In this document: positions 1 through 7,327 of the stretch, in pieces | Position numbering within the stretch: the first letter of the stretch is position 1 | Layout of the letters: each line of letters opens with the position of its first letter | NCBI GenBank assembly: GCA_035695105.1 | Contig: DASSEV010000080.1 | Span: 1 to 35,858, forward strand | Length of the DNA: 35,858 bases | Direction: 5' to 3' | DNA from: JAICYJ01 sp035695105 | GTDB lineage: Bacteria; Actinomycetota; Thermoleophilia; Gaiellales; JAICJC01 | Made by a program: the position numbers and the translations under genes | The notes under the pieces: generated by a model | What the model saw: the letters and a program-made list of their open reading frames with translations, nothing else | The model's database searches: none | Told to the model about the DNA's origin: nothing

Positions 1-1040
1 GCTTCGCGCGCGAGATGACCGACGCCTACATCGCCGACACCGACCGCCTCGGCCTCGGCCGGCCCGATCGCGAGCCCCGCGCCACCGAGACGGTGGACGA
101 GATCATCGCCCTGATCGAGGAGCTGATCGCCGGCGGACACGCCTACGAGGCGGCCGGCGACGTCTACTTCGCCGTCGGCACGTTCACCGACTACGGGAAG
201 CTGTCCAACCAGCGCACCGACCAGCTGCGCGACGGCGGCGACACGGAGGGCGGGGAGAACAAGCGCGATTCGCTGGACTTCGCGCTCTGGAAGGCCACCA
301 AGCCCGACGAGGACACCGCCTGGGAATCGCCGTGGGGCCGGGGCCGGCCGGGCTGGCACATCGAGTGCTCGGCGATGGCGGAGCGGTGGCTCGGCCGCGA
401 GTTCGCCGTGCACGGCGGTGGCCGCGACCTGATCTTCCCACACCACGAGAACGAGATCGCGCAGTCGCAGGCGGCCGGCCGGCGGTTCGCCCAGGTCTGG
501 GCCCACAACGGGATGCTGCGCCTGGGCGGGGAGAAGATGTCGAAGTCGGTCGGCAACATCGAGCCGCTGCACGAGGCGCTCGACCGCTGGGGCGCCGAGA
601 CGCTGATCATGTTCTTCCTGCGCGGCCACTACACCGCGCCGATCGACTACACGGACGAGGTGCTCGAGCAGGCACGGGCGGCGGCCGGCACCCTCCGAAA
701 CAGGCTGAGGGACGGCACCGGCGCAACGGATGAGGGCCTGCGCGAGGCGGTCGCGGCCGCACTGGACGAGGACTTCAACACGCCCCGCGCGCTGGCGCTG
801 CTGTTCGACGCACCGCCTGAGGCCTCGGGAACAGTCGCCGAGGTGCTCGGGGTGCTCGGCCTGGGATCGCTCGCCGAGGAGCCGCCGCCGCCACAGGAGC
901 TGCTGGACAAGGCGCGCCTGCGCGATGAGGCCCGAGCCGCTCGCGACTTCGCCCGCGCCGATGCGCTGCGCGGCGAGATCGAATCCGCCGGCTGGGAGGT
1001 GCGCGACACGCCTGACGGCACCGCCCTCTACCGGGCATGA
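1..1040 (+). CDS. cysS: Cysteine--tRNA ligase, 5'-truncated by the window edge
   Basis: Class I aminoacyl-tRNA synthetase charging tRNA-Cys with cysteine in the cytoplasm. The open frame runs in from the left edge (first full codon at base 3), so the N-terminal part with the HIGH motif is missing. About 345 residues remain. They show WHIECS, which in this family supplies a zinc-ligand Cys, the HHENE segment with further zinc ligands, and the KMSKS loop (GGEKMSKS, about bases 526-549), followed by the DALR-type helical C-terminal region and a short tail. The stop codon TGA shares bases with the ATG of rlmB (ATGA, 1037-1040), so the two are translationally coupled. Identification is secure from the motifs; only the start is unknown. 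Confidence 0.97.
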   Translation, partial: FAREMTDAYIADTDRLGLGRPDREPRATETVDEIIALIEELIAGGHAYEAAGDVYFAVGTFTDYGKLSNQRTDQLRDGGDTEGGENKRDSLDFALWKATKPDEDTAWESPWGRGRPGWHIECSAMAERWLGREFAVHGGGRDLIFPHHENEIAQSQAAGRRFAQVWAHNGMLRLGGEKMSKSVGNIEPLHEALDRWGAETLIMFFLRGHYTAPIDYTDEVLEQARAAAGTLRNRLRDGTGATDEGLREAVAAALDEDFNTPRALALLFDAPPEASGTVAEVLGVLGLGSLAEEPPPPQELLDKARLRDEARAARDFARADALRGEIESAGWEVRDTPDGTALYRA

Positions 1041-1741
1041 GCGCCGAGGTTGTGTACGGCACGCACCCGGTGCGCGAGGCGCTCCGGGGGCGGCGCGAGG
1101 TGCTCGCGGTACACGCCTCCCGCCGGGCGGCGGAGGCGCTGGAGTGGCTGCCTGGGAACGTCTCGGTCGAGAGTCCCGAGCGCCTGGCCGATCTGGCGGG
1201 CAGTCCCGACCATCAGGGCGTCGTCGCCGAGGTCGCGCCCTACCCGTACGTCGACCCGGCCGAGTTGATCGGCCGCGACCGGCCGCTGCTGGCCGCACTG
1301 GACGAGGTGACGGATCCCCACAACCTCGGCGCGATCGCCCGGGTCTGCGAGGCTGCAGGTGCCGACGGCCTGCTGATCACCCGCCGCCGGTCGGCGGCGG
1401 TGACCGCTGCCGTTGCGCGCGCGTCGGCCGGTGCGGTCGAGCACCTGCCGATCGCTCGCGTCGAGAACCTGGCCGAGACGCTGCTCGCGGCGCGCCGGCC
1501 GGGGCTCTGGACGTATGCGGCCGCCCTCGCCGGGGATGACGAGTGCTACGACCGCCACGACTATCGCGACGGCACCGTCTTCGTGCTCGGCGCCGAGGGG
1601 CGGGGCCTGCGCCCGCGCGTCCGCACCTCCTGCGACGCGGTGGCGTCGATTCCGATGCACGGCCGGGTGGAGTCGCTGAACGTGAGCACGGCGGCCGCGG
1701 TGCTGCTGTTCGAGGCGGTCAGGCAGCGGCGCGGTGGCTGA
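1037..1741 (+). CDS. rlmB: 23S rRNA (guanosine-2'-O-)-methyltransferase RlmB, SpoU/TrmH family
   Basis: Predicted SAM-dependent 2'-O-ribose methyltransferase acting on 23S rRNA (Gm2251 in E. coli numbering). The 234-residue protein has a short N-terminal substrate-binding domain opening with YGTHPVREAL, then the SPOUT knot with the three family motifs: DPHNLGAIAR (motif 1, Asn and Arg), GAEGRGL (motif 2) and SIPMHGRVESLNVSTAAAVLLFE (motif 3, about residues 205-227). Length is usual for the family. It begins inside the cysS stop (ATGA) and its last 8 bases overlap the next gene, so it sits in the middle of a cysS-rlmB-yacP operon, the same order as in Bacillus apart from the missing mrnC. Other TrmH-family targets cannot be fully excluded. 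Confidence 0.93.
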   Translation: MSAEVVYGTHPVREALRGRREVLAVHASRRAAEALEWLPGNVSVESPERLADLAGSPDHQGVVAEVAPYPYVDPAELIGRDRPLLAALDEVTDPHNLGAIARVCEAAGADGLLITRRRSAAVTAAVARASAGAVEHLPIARVENLAETLLAARRPGLWTYAAALAGDDECYDRHDYRDGTVFVLGAEGRGLRPRVRTSCDAVASIPMHGRVESLNVSTAAAVLLFEAVRQRRGG

Positions 1742-2216
1742 CCAGCGCCCCGCGCTCTGGATCGTGGACGGCGACAACGTCGCGCATGTCCGCGGCGGCT
1801 CCGACCGTTACGAGGAGGTGCGTGCCGGCCTGGTGGCGGCCGTGGTCGACCATGCCGCGCGGTCCGGTGTGAGCGTGGTGCTGGTGTTCGACGGGCACGG
1901 TCGGGACGGCAGCGTCGGCACGACCCGGATCCGTTTCGCCGCAAACGAGACCGCGGACACCGTGATCGAGCGGCTGGCCCACCGCAGCCAGCACGACCAC
2001 GAGGTGACCGTGATCTCGTCCGACACCGTGCTCCGGCACGTCGCGCAGCGGGGTGGGGTGCAGGCGATGAGCGCGCGAGAGTACGTCGACCGGCTTGCCG
2101 CGGGGCAGCCCGACGAGGCGCCTTCGACGCCGGGCGCGCGGCAGCGGTTCACGGTCGCCGAATCGGTGGACGACGCCGTTCGCCAGGCGCTCGAGCGGAT
2201 CCGCCGCGGGCAATAG
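1734..2216 (+). CDS. NYN/PIN-domain ribonuclease, YacP/Rae1 family
   Basis: 160 residues, GTG start 8 bases inside the end of rlmB. The sequence follows the YacP/Rae1 pattern throughout: WIVDGDN near the N-terminus (first acidic metal ligand of the NYN/PIN fold), VLVFDGH about residue 45, the ENETADTVIERL-like stretch (here NETADTVIERL), ISSDTVLR and a final SAREYVDRL helix. In Bacillus subtilis, Rae1 (YacP) is a ribosome-associated endoribonuclease that cleaves mRNA in the A site; the same role is inferred here. Position between rlmB and sigH matches the Bacillus locus, which strengthens the call. The roughly 30-residue tail after the domain is low in complexity. Followed by a strong promoter that serves sigH. 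Confidence 0.88.
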   Translation: MADQRPALWIVDGDNVAHVRGGSDRYEEVRAGLVAAVVDHAARSGVSVVLVFDGHGRDGSVGTTRIRFAANETADTVIERLAHRSQHDHEVTVISSDTVLRHVAQRGGVQAMSAREYVDRLAAGQPDEAPSTPGARQRFTVAESVDDAVRQALERIRRGQ

Positions 2217-2241
2217 CCCCGCCTGCAGGAAAAATCCGCGC

Positions 2242-2269
2242 TTGACAACGCCGATCTGGGCGCTATGCT
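2242..2269 (+). promoter_or_regulatory. Sigma-70 type promoter of sigH
   Basis: A perfect -35 box TTGACA (2242-2247), 16-base spacer and -10 box TATGCT (2264-2269). Predicted start near 2276 gives a leader of about 95 bases before the GTG of sigH. Unlike most promoters in this window it has a consensus -35 and a real leader with a Shine-Dalgarno sequence. Confidence 0.75.
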
Positions 2270-2369
2270 CCCAGCCTCAAGTTGTACTTGACGTTCAGCT
2301 TCAGCCTCATGAAGTCGTCATTCGTCCCGTTTCGAGTGATCGGAACCTCTTCCCGGTCGGAGGTGCAGG

Positions 2370-3038
2370 GTGTCTAGGTCGAACGCAGCGCTGGCGCGGC
2401 AGATGCAGCCTCGGGTGTGGCGCGATACCGGTGAGGTGGCGCTGATCGCGGCTGCCCGCAACGGCGACGAGCGCGCCATGGACACGATCATCCGGCGCTA
2501 CGAGGGGTTCGTCCGGCTGAAGGCGAGTTCGTACTTCCTGGCCGGCGGCGATTCGCACGACCTCATCCAGGAGGGCCTGGTCGGTCTCTACAAGGCGGTT
2601 CGCGACTACCGGGCCGACAAGGACACGTCGTTCCGGTCGTTCGCCGAACTCTGCATAACCAGGCAGATCATCACGGCCATCAAGACCGCGACCCGGTTCA
2701 AGCACGCGCCGCTGAACAGCTACGTGTCGTTCAGCCACACGCCCGCGGGGCAGGAGTCCGAGGCCGACTGCACGCTCGGCGATGCGCTGCCGGGGCCGGC
2801 CGTCGACGACCCGGCGAGCTGCGTGATCTCCACGGAGGAGCTGCAGAGCCTGCTCGGATGCCTCAGCACCGCGCTCTCGAGTCTCGAGTCGCAGGTGCTC
2901 ACCTGCTACCTCGAGGGGCGCAGCTACGAGGAGATCGGCGAGCTGCTCGACTGCGATCCGAAGACCGTGGACAACGCGCTGCAGCGCGTGAAGCGCAAGG
3001 TGCTCGCGCACCTGCAGTCGCGCCGCGTCTCCGCCTAA
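2370..3038 (+). CDS. sigH: RNA polymerase sigma factor, SigH (Spo0H) family
   Basis: Sigma-70 family factor of 222 residues. GTG start preceded by GGAGG at 2359-2363, spacing 6. Region 2 (about residues 25-110) is nearly word-for-word that of Bacillus sigma-H: DLIQEGLVGLYKAVRDY, then FAELCITRQIITAIKTATR, the -10 recognition helix. Region 4 near the C-terminus has SYEEIGELLDC followed by KTVDNALQRVKRK, the recognition helix of the same family. Neighbours (rlmB, yacP upstream, tRNA-Thr downstream) match the ancestral sigH locus. In Bacillus it governs entry into stationary phase and sporulation; in actinobacteria with this gene the regulon is poorly known, so only the sigma-factor role is certain. 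Confidence 0.93.
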   Translation: MSRSNAALARQMQPRVWRDTGEVALIAAARNGDERAMDTIIRRYEGFVRLKASSYFLAGGDSHDLIQEGLVGLYKAVRDYRADKDTSFRSFAELCITRQIITAIKTATRFKHAPLNSYVSFSHTPAGQESEADCTLGDALPGPAVDDPASCVISTEELQSLLGCLSTALSSLESQVLTCYLEGRSYEEIGELLDCDPKTVDNALQRVKRKVLAHLQSRRVSA

Positions 3039-3040
3039 CC

Positions 3041-3068
3041 TTCGACTGGACGTCGAGGCAGGTAGAAT
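3041..3068 (+). promoter_or_regulatory. Promoter of tRNA-Thr
   Basis: TTCGAC (3041-3046), 16-base spacer, TAGAAT (3063-3068). The predicted start near 3075 leaves about 3 bases of leader before the mature tRNA 5' end. It begins 2 bases after the sigH stop codon. Confidence 0.6.
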
Positions 3069-3077
3069 CGGCCGGGC

Positions 3078-3150
3078 GCCGGGATAGCTCAGCTGGTAGA
3101 GCGCTCGCCTTGTAAGCGAACGGTCGCGGGTTCGAGTCCCGCTCCCGGCT
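3078..3150 (+). tRNA. tRNA-Thr, anticodon TGT
   Basis: Complete 73-base cloverleaf. Acceptor stem GCCGGGA (3078-3084) pairs with TCCCGGC (3143-3149), discriminator T at 3150. D arm GCTC/GAGC; anticodon loop CTTGTAA at 3109-3115 with TGT at 3111-3113 reading ACA; T arm GCGGG-TTCGAGT-CCCGC. The outermost anticodon-stem pair is a C-A mismatch. CCA is not encoded. In many Gram-positive genomes this tRNA precedes rpmG-secE-nusG, which are absent here. Confidence 0.96.
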
Positions 3151-3185
3151 CCTCTCCTCACCCTCGCTCGACGCCCTCGGCCGGG

Positions 3186-3806
3186 TCAGCCCTGGCCGAG
3201 CAGCGACTGCAGCTGACCCTGCGGGTCGTCGCCGAGCGGCTGCGCATGCCCGATCAGGAGCAGGTCGAAGCGCTCGCCGGCCACACGCTCAACGCTGCCG
3301 CGGGCCGCGTCCGGGTCGGACTGGAACTGCGGCGGGATCGTCGTCAGCGAGCCGTCGTCGCGCCGCATCACCAGGTCGCCGACGACCATCAGCGCCGGGG
3401 TGTCGCCCTGAGCGGGGCGGTGCAGCGCGAACTTCGCGTCGCCGAAGCCGGGGGTCGGGATTGCCACCAGCCCCTGTGGCAGCGGGTCGCCCTCGCTGTA
3501 GAGCACGTCGGGCTCCTCGTCGTAGCCCTCCCCGCCGCGCGGCGCATGCACCGGCACGCCGAGCTCCCGACGGTACCGCCACGCCGCGCGCTGGTGCCCC
3601 CGGCTGGTGAGCACGATCGCCTCCGGCCGGGGCAGGCTCTCCGGATCCTCGAGCCGCACCGGGTCGATCCAGACGCTGCCGTCCGGGCCCCCGATCGCGT
3701 GGCTGGCCGAGACGTTGCCGCCGATGTTCGAATTACGGATCGACCAGTGCCAGACGCCCGGCGCGATCTGCTCGACGGTGGTTGCGGCTTCCGGAGGCTC
3801 GCTCAT
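3186..3806 (-). CDS. Metallo-beta-lactamase-fold-like protein lacking the metal motif
   Basis: 206 residues from the ATG at 3806, chosen because TAGCAT lies 8 bases upstream in leaderless configuration; a longer open frame to 4121 has no such support and would overlap the MFS promoter. The N-terminal APGVWHW, the strand-turn pattern with GGPDGSVWIDPV, a TSRGHQRAAWRYRRELGVPVHAP segment where an MBL protein has its HxHxDH site, a later VVGDLVM and a final LLIGHAQPL all fit an MBL hydrolase outline. Only one His remains at the metal-site position, so a metal-dependent hydrolase activity is doubtful. Small-molecule binding or a diverged esterase role is possible. Divergent from the MFS gene. Confidence 0.7.
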   Translation of the reverse strand: MSEPPEAATTVEQIAPGVWHWSIRNSNIGGNVSASHAIGGPDGSVWIDPVRLEDPESLPRPEAIVLTSRGHQRAAWRYRRELGVPVHAPRGGEGYDEEPDVLYSEGDPLPQGLVAIPTPGFGDAKFALHRPAQGDTPALMVVGDLVMRRDDGSLTTIPPQFQSDPDAARGSVERVAGERFDLLLIGHAQPLGDDPQGQLQSLLGQG

Positions 3807-3814
3807 TCGGCGAG

Positions 3815-3820
3815 ATGCTA
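3815..3820 (-). promoter_or_regulatory. -10 box for leaderless MBL-like gene
   Basis: On the minus strand TAGCAT, 8 bases before the ATG at 3806. No Shine-Dalgarno sequence. Part of the window-wide TANNNT-N6-9-start pattern. Confidence 0.5.
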
Positions 3821-3951
3821 GCCGCCGGTGCGCGGGAATACGCAGGCCCCGTTGATCGTTCAACTTTGTGGCGGCGTGCGCCGATAGCCCGAAGAGGGCT
3901 TCCCAGACGTCCGGCCGGACGCGGGTTCCGCGCACGACCCTGCCCTCAACC

Positions 3952-5259
3952 ATGACTCTCGACCGCATCAACACACCAATCACCCGTCTGGCCGTGGCCC
4001 AGGGCGTCGCGTACGCCGGCCGCGGCGCGGCCATGACCGCGCTGATCTGGCGTCTGTACGAGCTGAGCGGCTCGTCGTGGTGGGTGTCCGGTGCGATGCT
4101 GGCCGTGTTCGGCGTGTCCACCGTGCTCTCGCCCTGGTCCGGTCACCTCGGCGACCGGCACGATCGCCGCCAGGTCGTCCTCGTCTCCGCGCTGATCTCG
4201 GCGGCAGGCTTCGCGCTGTGCGTCCCGTTGTCGGTGCTCGGGTGGCTGACCCCGATCGTGATGGTCATGATCGCCGCCGCCTCCACCCAGGGCGCGCTCT
4301 CCGCCGCCGTGCAGGGCGCGATCCCGAACCTCGTGGACGACGACGAGCTCGGCAGCGCGAACAGCCTGGCGGGCGCCTGGAAGAGCGCGGGCTTCATGCT
4401 CGGCCCGGGCGTCGGCGGCCTGCTGCTGGCCGTGGTCGGCCCGGCAGGGGTGTTCGCCGCCAGTTCCGTTGCGCTGATCGGCGCCGCCGCGCTCGTCTGG
4501 CGGCTCGAGGGCCGCTTCCGCACGGCCACCCTCGAGCACGCCGGCAGCAGCATGGACGGCTACCGCATGCTCCTGCGCGACCCGTGGATGCGGCTGCTGA
4601 CGATCTCCTGGGGCCTCGTCATGGCCGGCATCGGCCCCGTCATCGTCGCCGAGGTCGTGCTCGCGAAGCAGTTCGGCGTCGGCTCGACCGGGTACGGCCT
4701 GATCGCCGTGTTCTGGGACGGCGGCGGCGTGGTCGGCGCGCTGCTCGGCCGCGGACTGTCCCGCCGCGCCGAGCGTCCTGCGGTGGTAGGCGGCCTCGTG
4801 GCCATCGCCGCAGGATTGGCGGCCGTCGGCCTCACGCCGGTGTTCTGGCCGGTGCTGGCCGGCATGGCCGTGGCGGGCCTGTTCGACGCGTTCGGCGTCG
4901 TGGCCGCGCAGAACATCATCCAGCGGCGCACGCCCGATCATGTGCGGTCGCGCGTCTCGGCTGCGCTCGATGCGGTCGTGCTGGGCACGATGTCGCTCTC
5001 ATTCGCGCTCGGAGCTCCGCTCGTGGAGTGGGTGGGGGCGCAGGGCGTCTACCTGCTGTCGGCAGGCATCTGCCTCGTGGGCGCGATGCTGCTCCTACCG
5101 ACGCTCGGCGGCGTCCCCGACATCCCGCGGCGGGCCCGCGGGCTGGCGCGGGCCGTGGGCAGCAGTCCGAGAACGGCCGGGCGCGCGCTGCGCGGACGCA
5201 AGCACGCGGACGACGGCCGCACTGGGGGCAAGCGCCACTCCCAGCGCCGGCCCGGCTGA
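3952..5259 (+). CDS. MFS transporter, drug/siderophore-exporter type
   Basis: 435-residue integral membrane protein with about 12 predicted helices, best matching the EntS/MFS_3 exporter group. Motif A after helix 2 reads GHLGDRHDRRQV; a pseudo-repeat follows in the second half (GRGLSRRAERPAV). The ATG at 3952 starts MTLDRINTPI, immediately before the first helix; an in-frame start at 3868 would add 28 non-hydrophobic residues and I consider it less likely. The C-terminal 50 residues are basic and probably cytoplasmic. Substrate unknown; neighbours give no pathway. It ends 3 bases before the convergent DUF1905 gene. Confidence 0.85.
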   Translation: MTLDRINTPITRLAVAQGVAYAGRGAAMTALIWRLYELSGSSWWVSGAMLAVFGVSTVLSPWSGHLGDRHDRRQVVLVSALISAAGFALCVPLSVLGWLTPIVMVMIAAASTQGALSAAVQGAIPNLVDDDELGSANSLAGAWKSAGFMLGPGVGGLLLAVVGPAGVFAASSVALIGAAALVWRLEGRFRTATLEHAGSSMDGYRMLLRDPWMRLLTISWGLVMAGIGPVIVAEVVLAKQFGVGSTGYGLIAVFWDGGGVVGALLGRGLSRRAERPAVVGGLVAIAAGLAAVGLTPVFWPVLAGMAVAGLFDAFGVVAAQNIIQRRTPDHVRSRVSAALDAVVLGTMSLSFALGAPLVEWVGAQGVYLLSAGICLVGAMLLLPTLGGVPDIPRRARGLARAVGSSPRTAGRALRGRKHADDGRTGGKRHSQRRPG

Positions 5260-5262
5260 CGT

Positions 5263-5511
5263 TCAGCGCAGCCTGATGTCCACGTCGACTGCGTCGCCGG
5301 CGGCGACCCCTGCCGCCTGCCGCCGCTCCGCGCTGACGGGGATCTTCGACACGCCGCCTCGCACGCCGAGCGTCGTGTCGAACGAGAAGCCGTTGATGGT
5401 GACGCTCACCGGCGGGCGCTTGCCCGCACCGAGGGCGGTCACGACTTCATCCGGCACCTCGATGCCGGTCGCGGTCTTGCCGTCGAGCTGCAGTGTCGCC
5501 TGAAAGCGCAT
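5263..5511 (-). CDS. DUF1905 family protein
   Basis: 82 residues. Start at 5511 is fixed by an excellent Shine-Dalgarno sequence (AAGGAGG about 7 bases upstream). The pattern MRFQATLQLDGKTATGIEVP, VVTALGAGKRPPVSVTINGF, FDTTLGVRGG and then SAERRQAAGVAAGDAVDVDI is that of the small beta-barrel DUF1905 (AF2212-like). These proteins often occur alone or joined to a YdeI/OmpD-associated domain; function is unknown. Stands alone, convergent with the MFS gene. Confidence 0.85.
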   Translation of the reverse strand: MRFQATLQLDGKTATGIEVPDEVVTALGAGKRPPVSVTINGFSFDTTLGVRGGVSKIPVSAERRQAAGVAAGDAVDVDIRLR

Positions 5512-5648
5512 CGCTCCTCCTTGCGGTCGTCGTGCAGCGGCTTGTGCCGCTCCGTACTCGAGACCGGTGGAGTATCCGACGCTCATCGCTCGAACGGGAG
5601 CCCGTCCGTCGAGGGCGTCGACTATTGCGTTGGCTGAGCTCGGTGCTG

Positions 5649-5804
5649 CTAGCGACCCGACGCGCCGCCGAACAGCGGCGTCATCGTGTTTCGCAGATCC
5701 GTCTGTGCGCGCATCGAGTCGAGCTCGCGGCTGACGGGATCACTGAGCGTACCCAGCAGAAGCGCGGTCGCACCGACCAGCGCAGTTGTGAGAATGGCGA
5801 TCAT
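5649..5804 (-). CDS. Predicted 51-residue single-pass membrane peptide
   Basis: Short open frame, ATG at 5804, TAG at 5649-5651. The N-terminus is one hydrophobic segment (MIAILTTALVGATALLLG) followed by a polar, partly helical tail (LSDPVSRELDSMRAQTDLR) ending FGGASGR. Support for expression is the -10-like TACTGT ending 6 bases before the ATG, the same arrangement as at most genes here. It lies in what would otherwise be a 350-base gap between the diguanylate cyclase stop (5861) and the DUF1905 start, on the same strand as both. No family recognised; small membrane-anchored regulator is only a guess. Confidence 0.5.
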   Translation of the reverse strand: MIAILTTALVGATALLLGTLSDPVSRELDSMRAQTDLRNTMTPLFGGASGR

Positions 5805-5850
5805 CGTCTCACAGTAGGCGAGTGAGATTGAGTGCGGGTTGTCGTCTCAC
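5804..5850. repeat. Repeated TCGTCTCAC element with an inverted copy between
   Basis: TCGTCTCAC occurs at 5804-5812 and again at 5842-5850, with an inverted core GTGAGAT at 5822-5828 between them. The elements surround the predicted promoter and start of the 51-residue ORF, so they could be operator half-sites. Nothing else is visible in this short stretch. Confidence 0.4.
5811..5816 (-). promoter_or_regulatory. -10 box for the 51-residue ORF
   Basis: Minus strand TACTGT, 6 bases before the ATG at 5804; predicts a leaderless mRNA. Confidence 0.45.
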
Positions 5851-5860
5851 GGCGTTTGTG

Positions 5861-7327
5861 TTAAGCCGCGTGAACCGGGTGGCCGTCAACCAGCTTGGCG
5901 AAAACAATCCGCACCTCGCTCACGGCCTCGCGCTCGTCGAACCGGATCTCGTCACCGACCCGGCCGAGGATGGCGACGTTGAGGTCATCATTTCGCGGGG
6001 CGGAGCGGTGGCCGGCGCGGTCCTCGACCACGATCGTGAAGGTCTCCGGGCGGTCGTGGATGGTGACCGCGAGCTCGGCGTCGCAGTCGTCCTCCGGGAG
6101 CAGCCGCATGCACGCCTCGCTGACGGCAATGACGGCGTCGAGCGTCTGATCCGCCGGCAGCGCCGCGCGGGCGGCGGCTTCCTCGACCGCGCGGCGGGCG
6201 GCATCGAGCTGGTCGCGGCCGGCCACGGTGATGTGGTTGAGCCGCGGCCGGGCGACCACGGTCTGGTTCCGGCCGCCGCGCTTCGCCTGGTAGAGGGCAT
6301 CGTCGGCGGCCGCCACCACCGTCCGCATCGCCGCGCCTGGACGCGCCGCAGCGGCTCCGACCGAGATGGTCAGCGACACCCTCGCGCCCTCGAGCAGGAA
6401 CGGGTGATCCTCGACCGCTTTGCGCAGCTTCTCCGCCGCGGCGGCCAGCTCATGCTCCGCGACGCCCGGCAGCAGGAGCAGGAACTCCTCGCCGCCCCAG
6501 CGGGCGAGCACGTCGTCTTCTCGGACAACGGCCTGGAGCACGTGCGCAACGTCGCGCAGCGCCTGGTCGCCGGCGAGGTGGCCGTACCGGTCGTTCACCT
6601 GCTTGAAGTGGTCGATGTCGAGCACGATCACGCCGGCAGGGCGGTTGCCCTCCAGCGGCACGGTGTCGAGGATGTCGAGCATCCGGGCGCGCGAGACGAG
6701 TCCCGTGGCAGCGTCGAGATCGGCCCGCCGCTCGGCCTGGTGCTGTGCTCGCCGCAGGGCCACGACCAGCAGGTGCAGTGCGAAGGCGATCACGGCCAGC
6801 GTCAGGGCGCGAACGGCGAACGTCAGCCAGCGCCCGGCAGTGTCGTCCGCCAACGCGAGCCAGGCGAGCGCGAGCGCGTTCAGCGTCACCGACGCGCTGA
6901 CCATCCGTACGGACAGGAACACGGCCACCCAGGCGACCGGCACGACCAGCACGATGCTGAGCGCCTCGCCTGCGGACGAGCTCGCGTATGCGTACGCGAC
7001 GAACGACGCCGGGATGGCCGTGATCAGGAACAGCCAGCCGGCGTCCGGCATCGGCCGGATGAGCCAGACGGAGGCCGCCTGGGCGACGAGGAAGGTGGTC
7101 GTCGCGGCGACCAGGGCGGGATGGTGGCCGGCGCCGCCGCTCACGAGCTCGAGCAGGAAGGCGAGCGGGACGAACAGGCAGTACAGCGTGAAGGCGGTGA
7201 TCCGCCGCACGGCCTCCGCGTCTGCCAGCAGGCCGACGCGCAGCCACCCGGGCAGCCGCACGACCCAACGCAATCGGTCGCCCGCCCTGCCTGAACGGGC
7301 GACAAGCCCGATGCTGGACTCGCCCAT
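5861..7327 (-). CDS. Membrane diguanylate cyclase with C-terminal degenerate HATPase-like domain
   Basis: 488 residues; ATG at 7327 with AGGAGG just upstream. Makes cyclic di-GMP from two GTP. Residues about 40-200 hold six hydrophobic helices (membrane sensor, no known MASE signature that I can name). The GGDEF domain follows: DAATGLVSR start, DIDHFKQVND, and an active-site GGEEF at residues 278-282. A product-inhibition I-site RxxD (R269-D272) lies exactly 5 residues before it. The last 120 residues, with AALPADQTLDAVIAVSEACMRLL and IVVEDRAG, follow the outline of an RsbW-type HATPase but lack the N-box Asn and the glycine boxes, so probably bind no ATP. The gene lies 119 bases downstream of a true RsbW-like gene on the same strand. 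Confidence 0.9.
   Translation of the reverse strand: MGESSIGLVARSGRAGDRLRWVVRLPGWLRVGLLADAEAVRRITAFTLYCLFVPLAFLLELVSGGAGHHPALVAATTTFLVAQAASVWLIRPMPDAGWLFLITAIPASFVAYAYASSSAGEALSIVLVVPVAWVAVFLSVRMVSASVTLNALALAWLALADDTAGRWLTFAVRALTLAVIAFALHLLVVALRRAQHQAERRADLDAATGLVSRARMLDILDTVPLEGNRPAGVIVLDIDHFKQVNDRYGHLAGDQALRDVAHVLQAVVREDDVLARWGGEEFLLLLPGVAEHELAAAAEKLRKAVEDHPFLLEGARVSLTISVGAAAARPGAAMRTVVAAADDALYQAKRGGRNQTVVARPRLNHITVAGRDQLDAARRAVEEAAARAALPADQTLDAVIAVSEACMRLLPEDDCDAELAVTIHDRPETFTIVVEDRAGHRSAPRNDDLNVAILGRVGDEIRFDEREAVSEVRIVFAKLVDGHPVHAA

Noticed and set aside
3807..4121. N-terminal extension of the MBL-like protein to 4121
   Set aside because: The extension is low in family-like sequence, overlaps the MFS 5' end, and the ATG at 3806 has a fitting -10 box.
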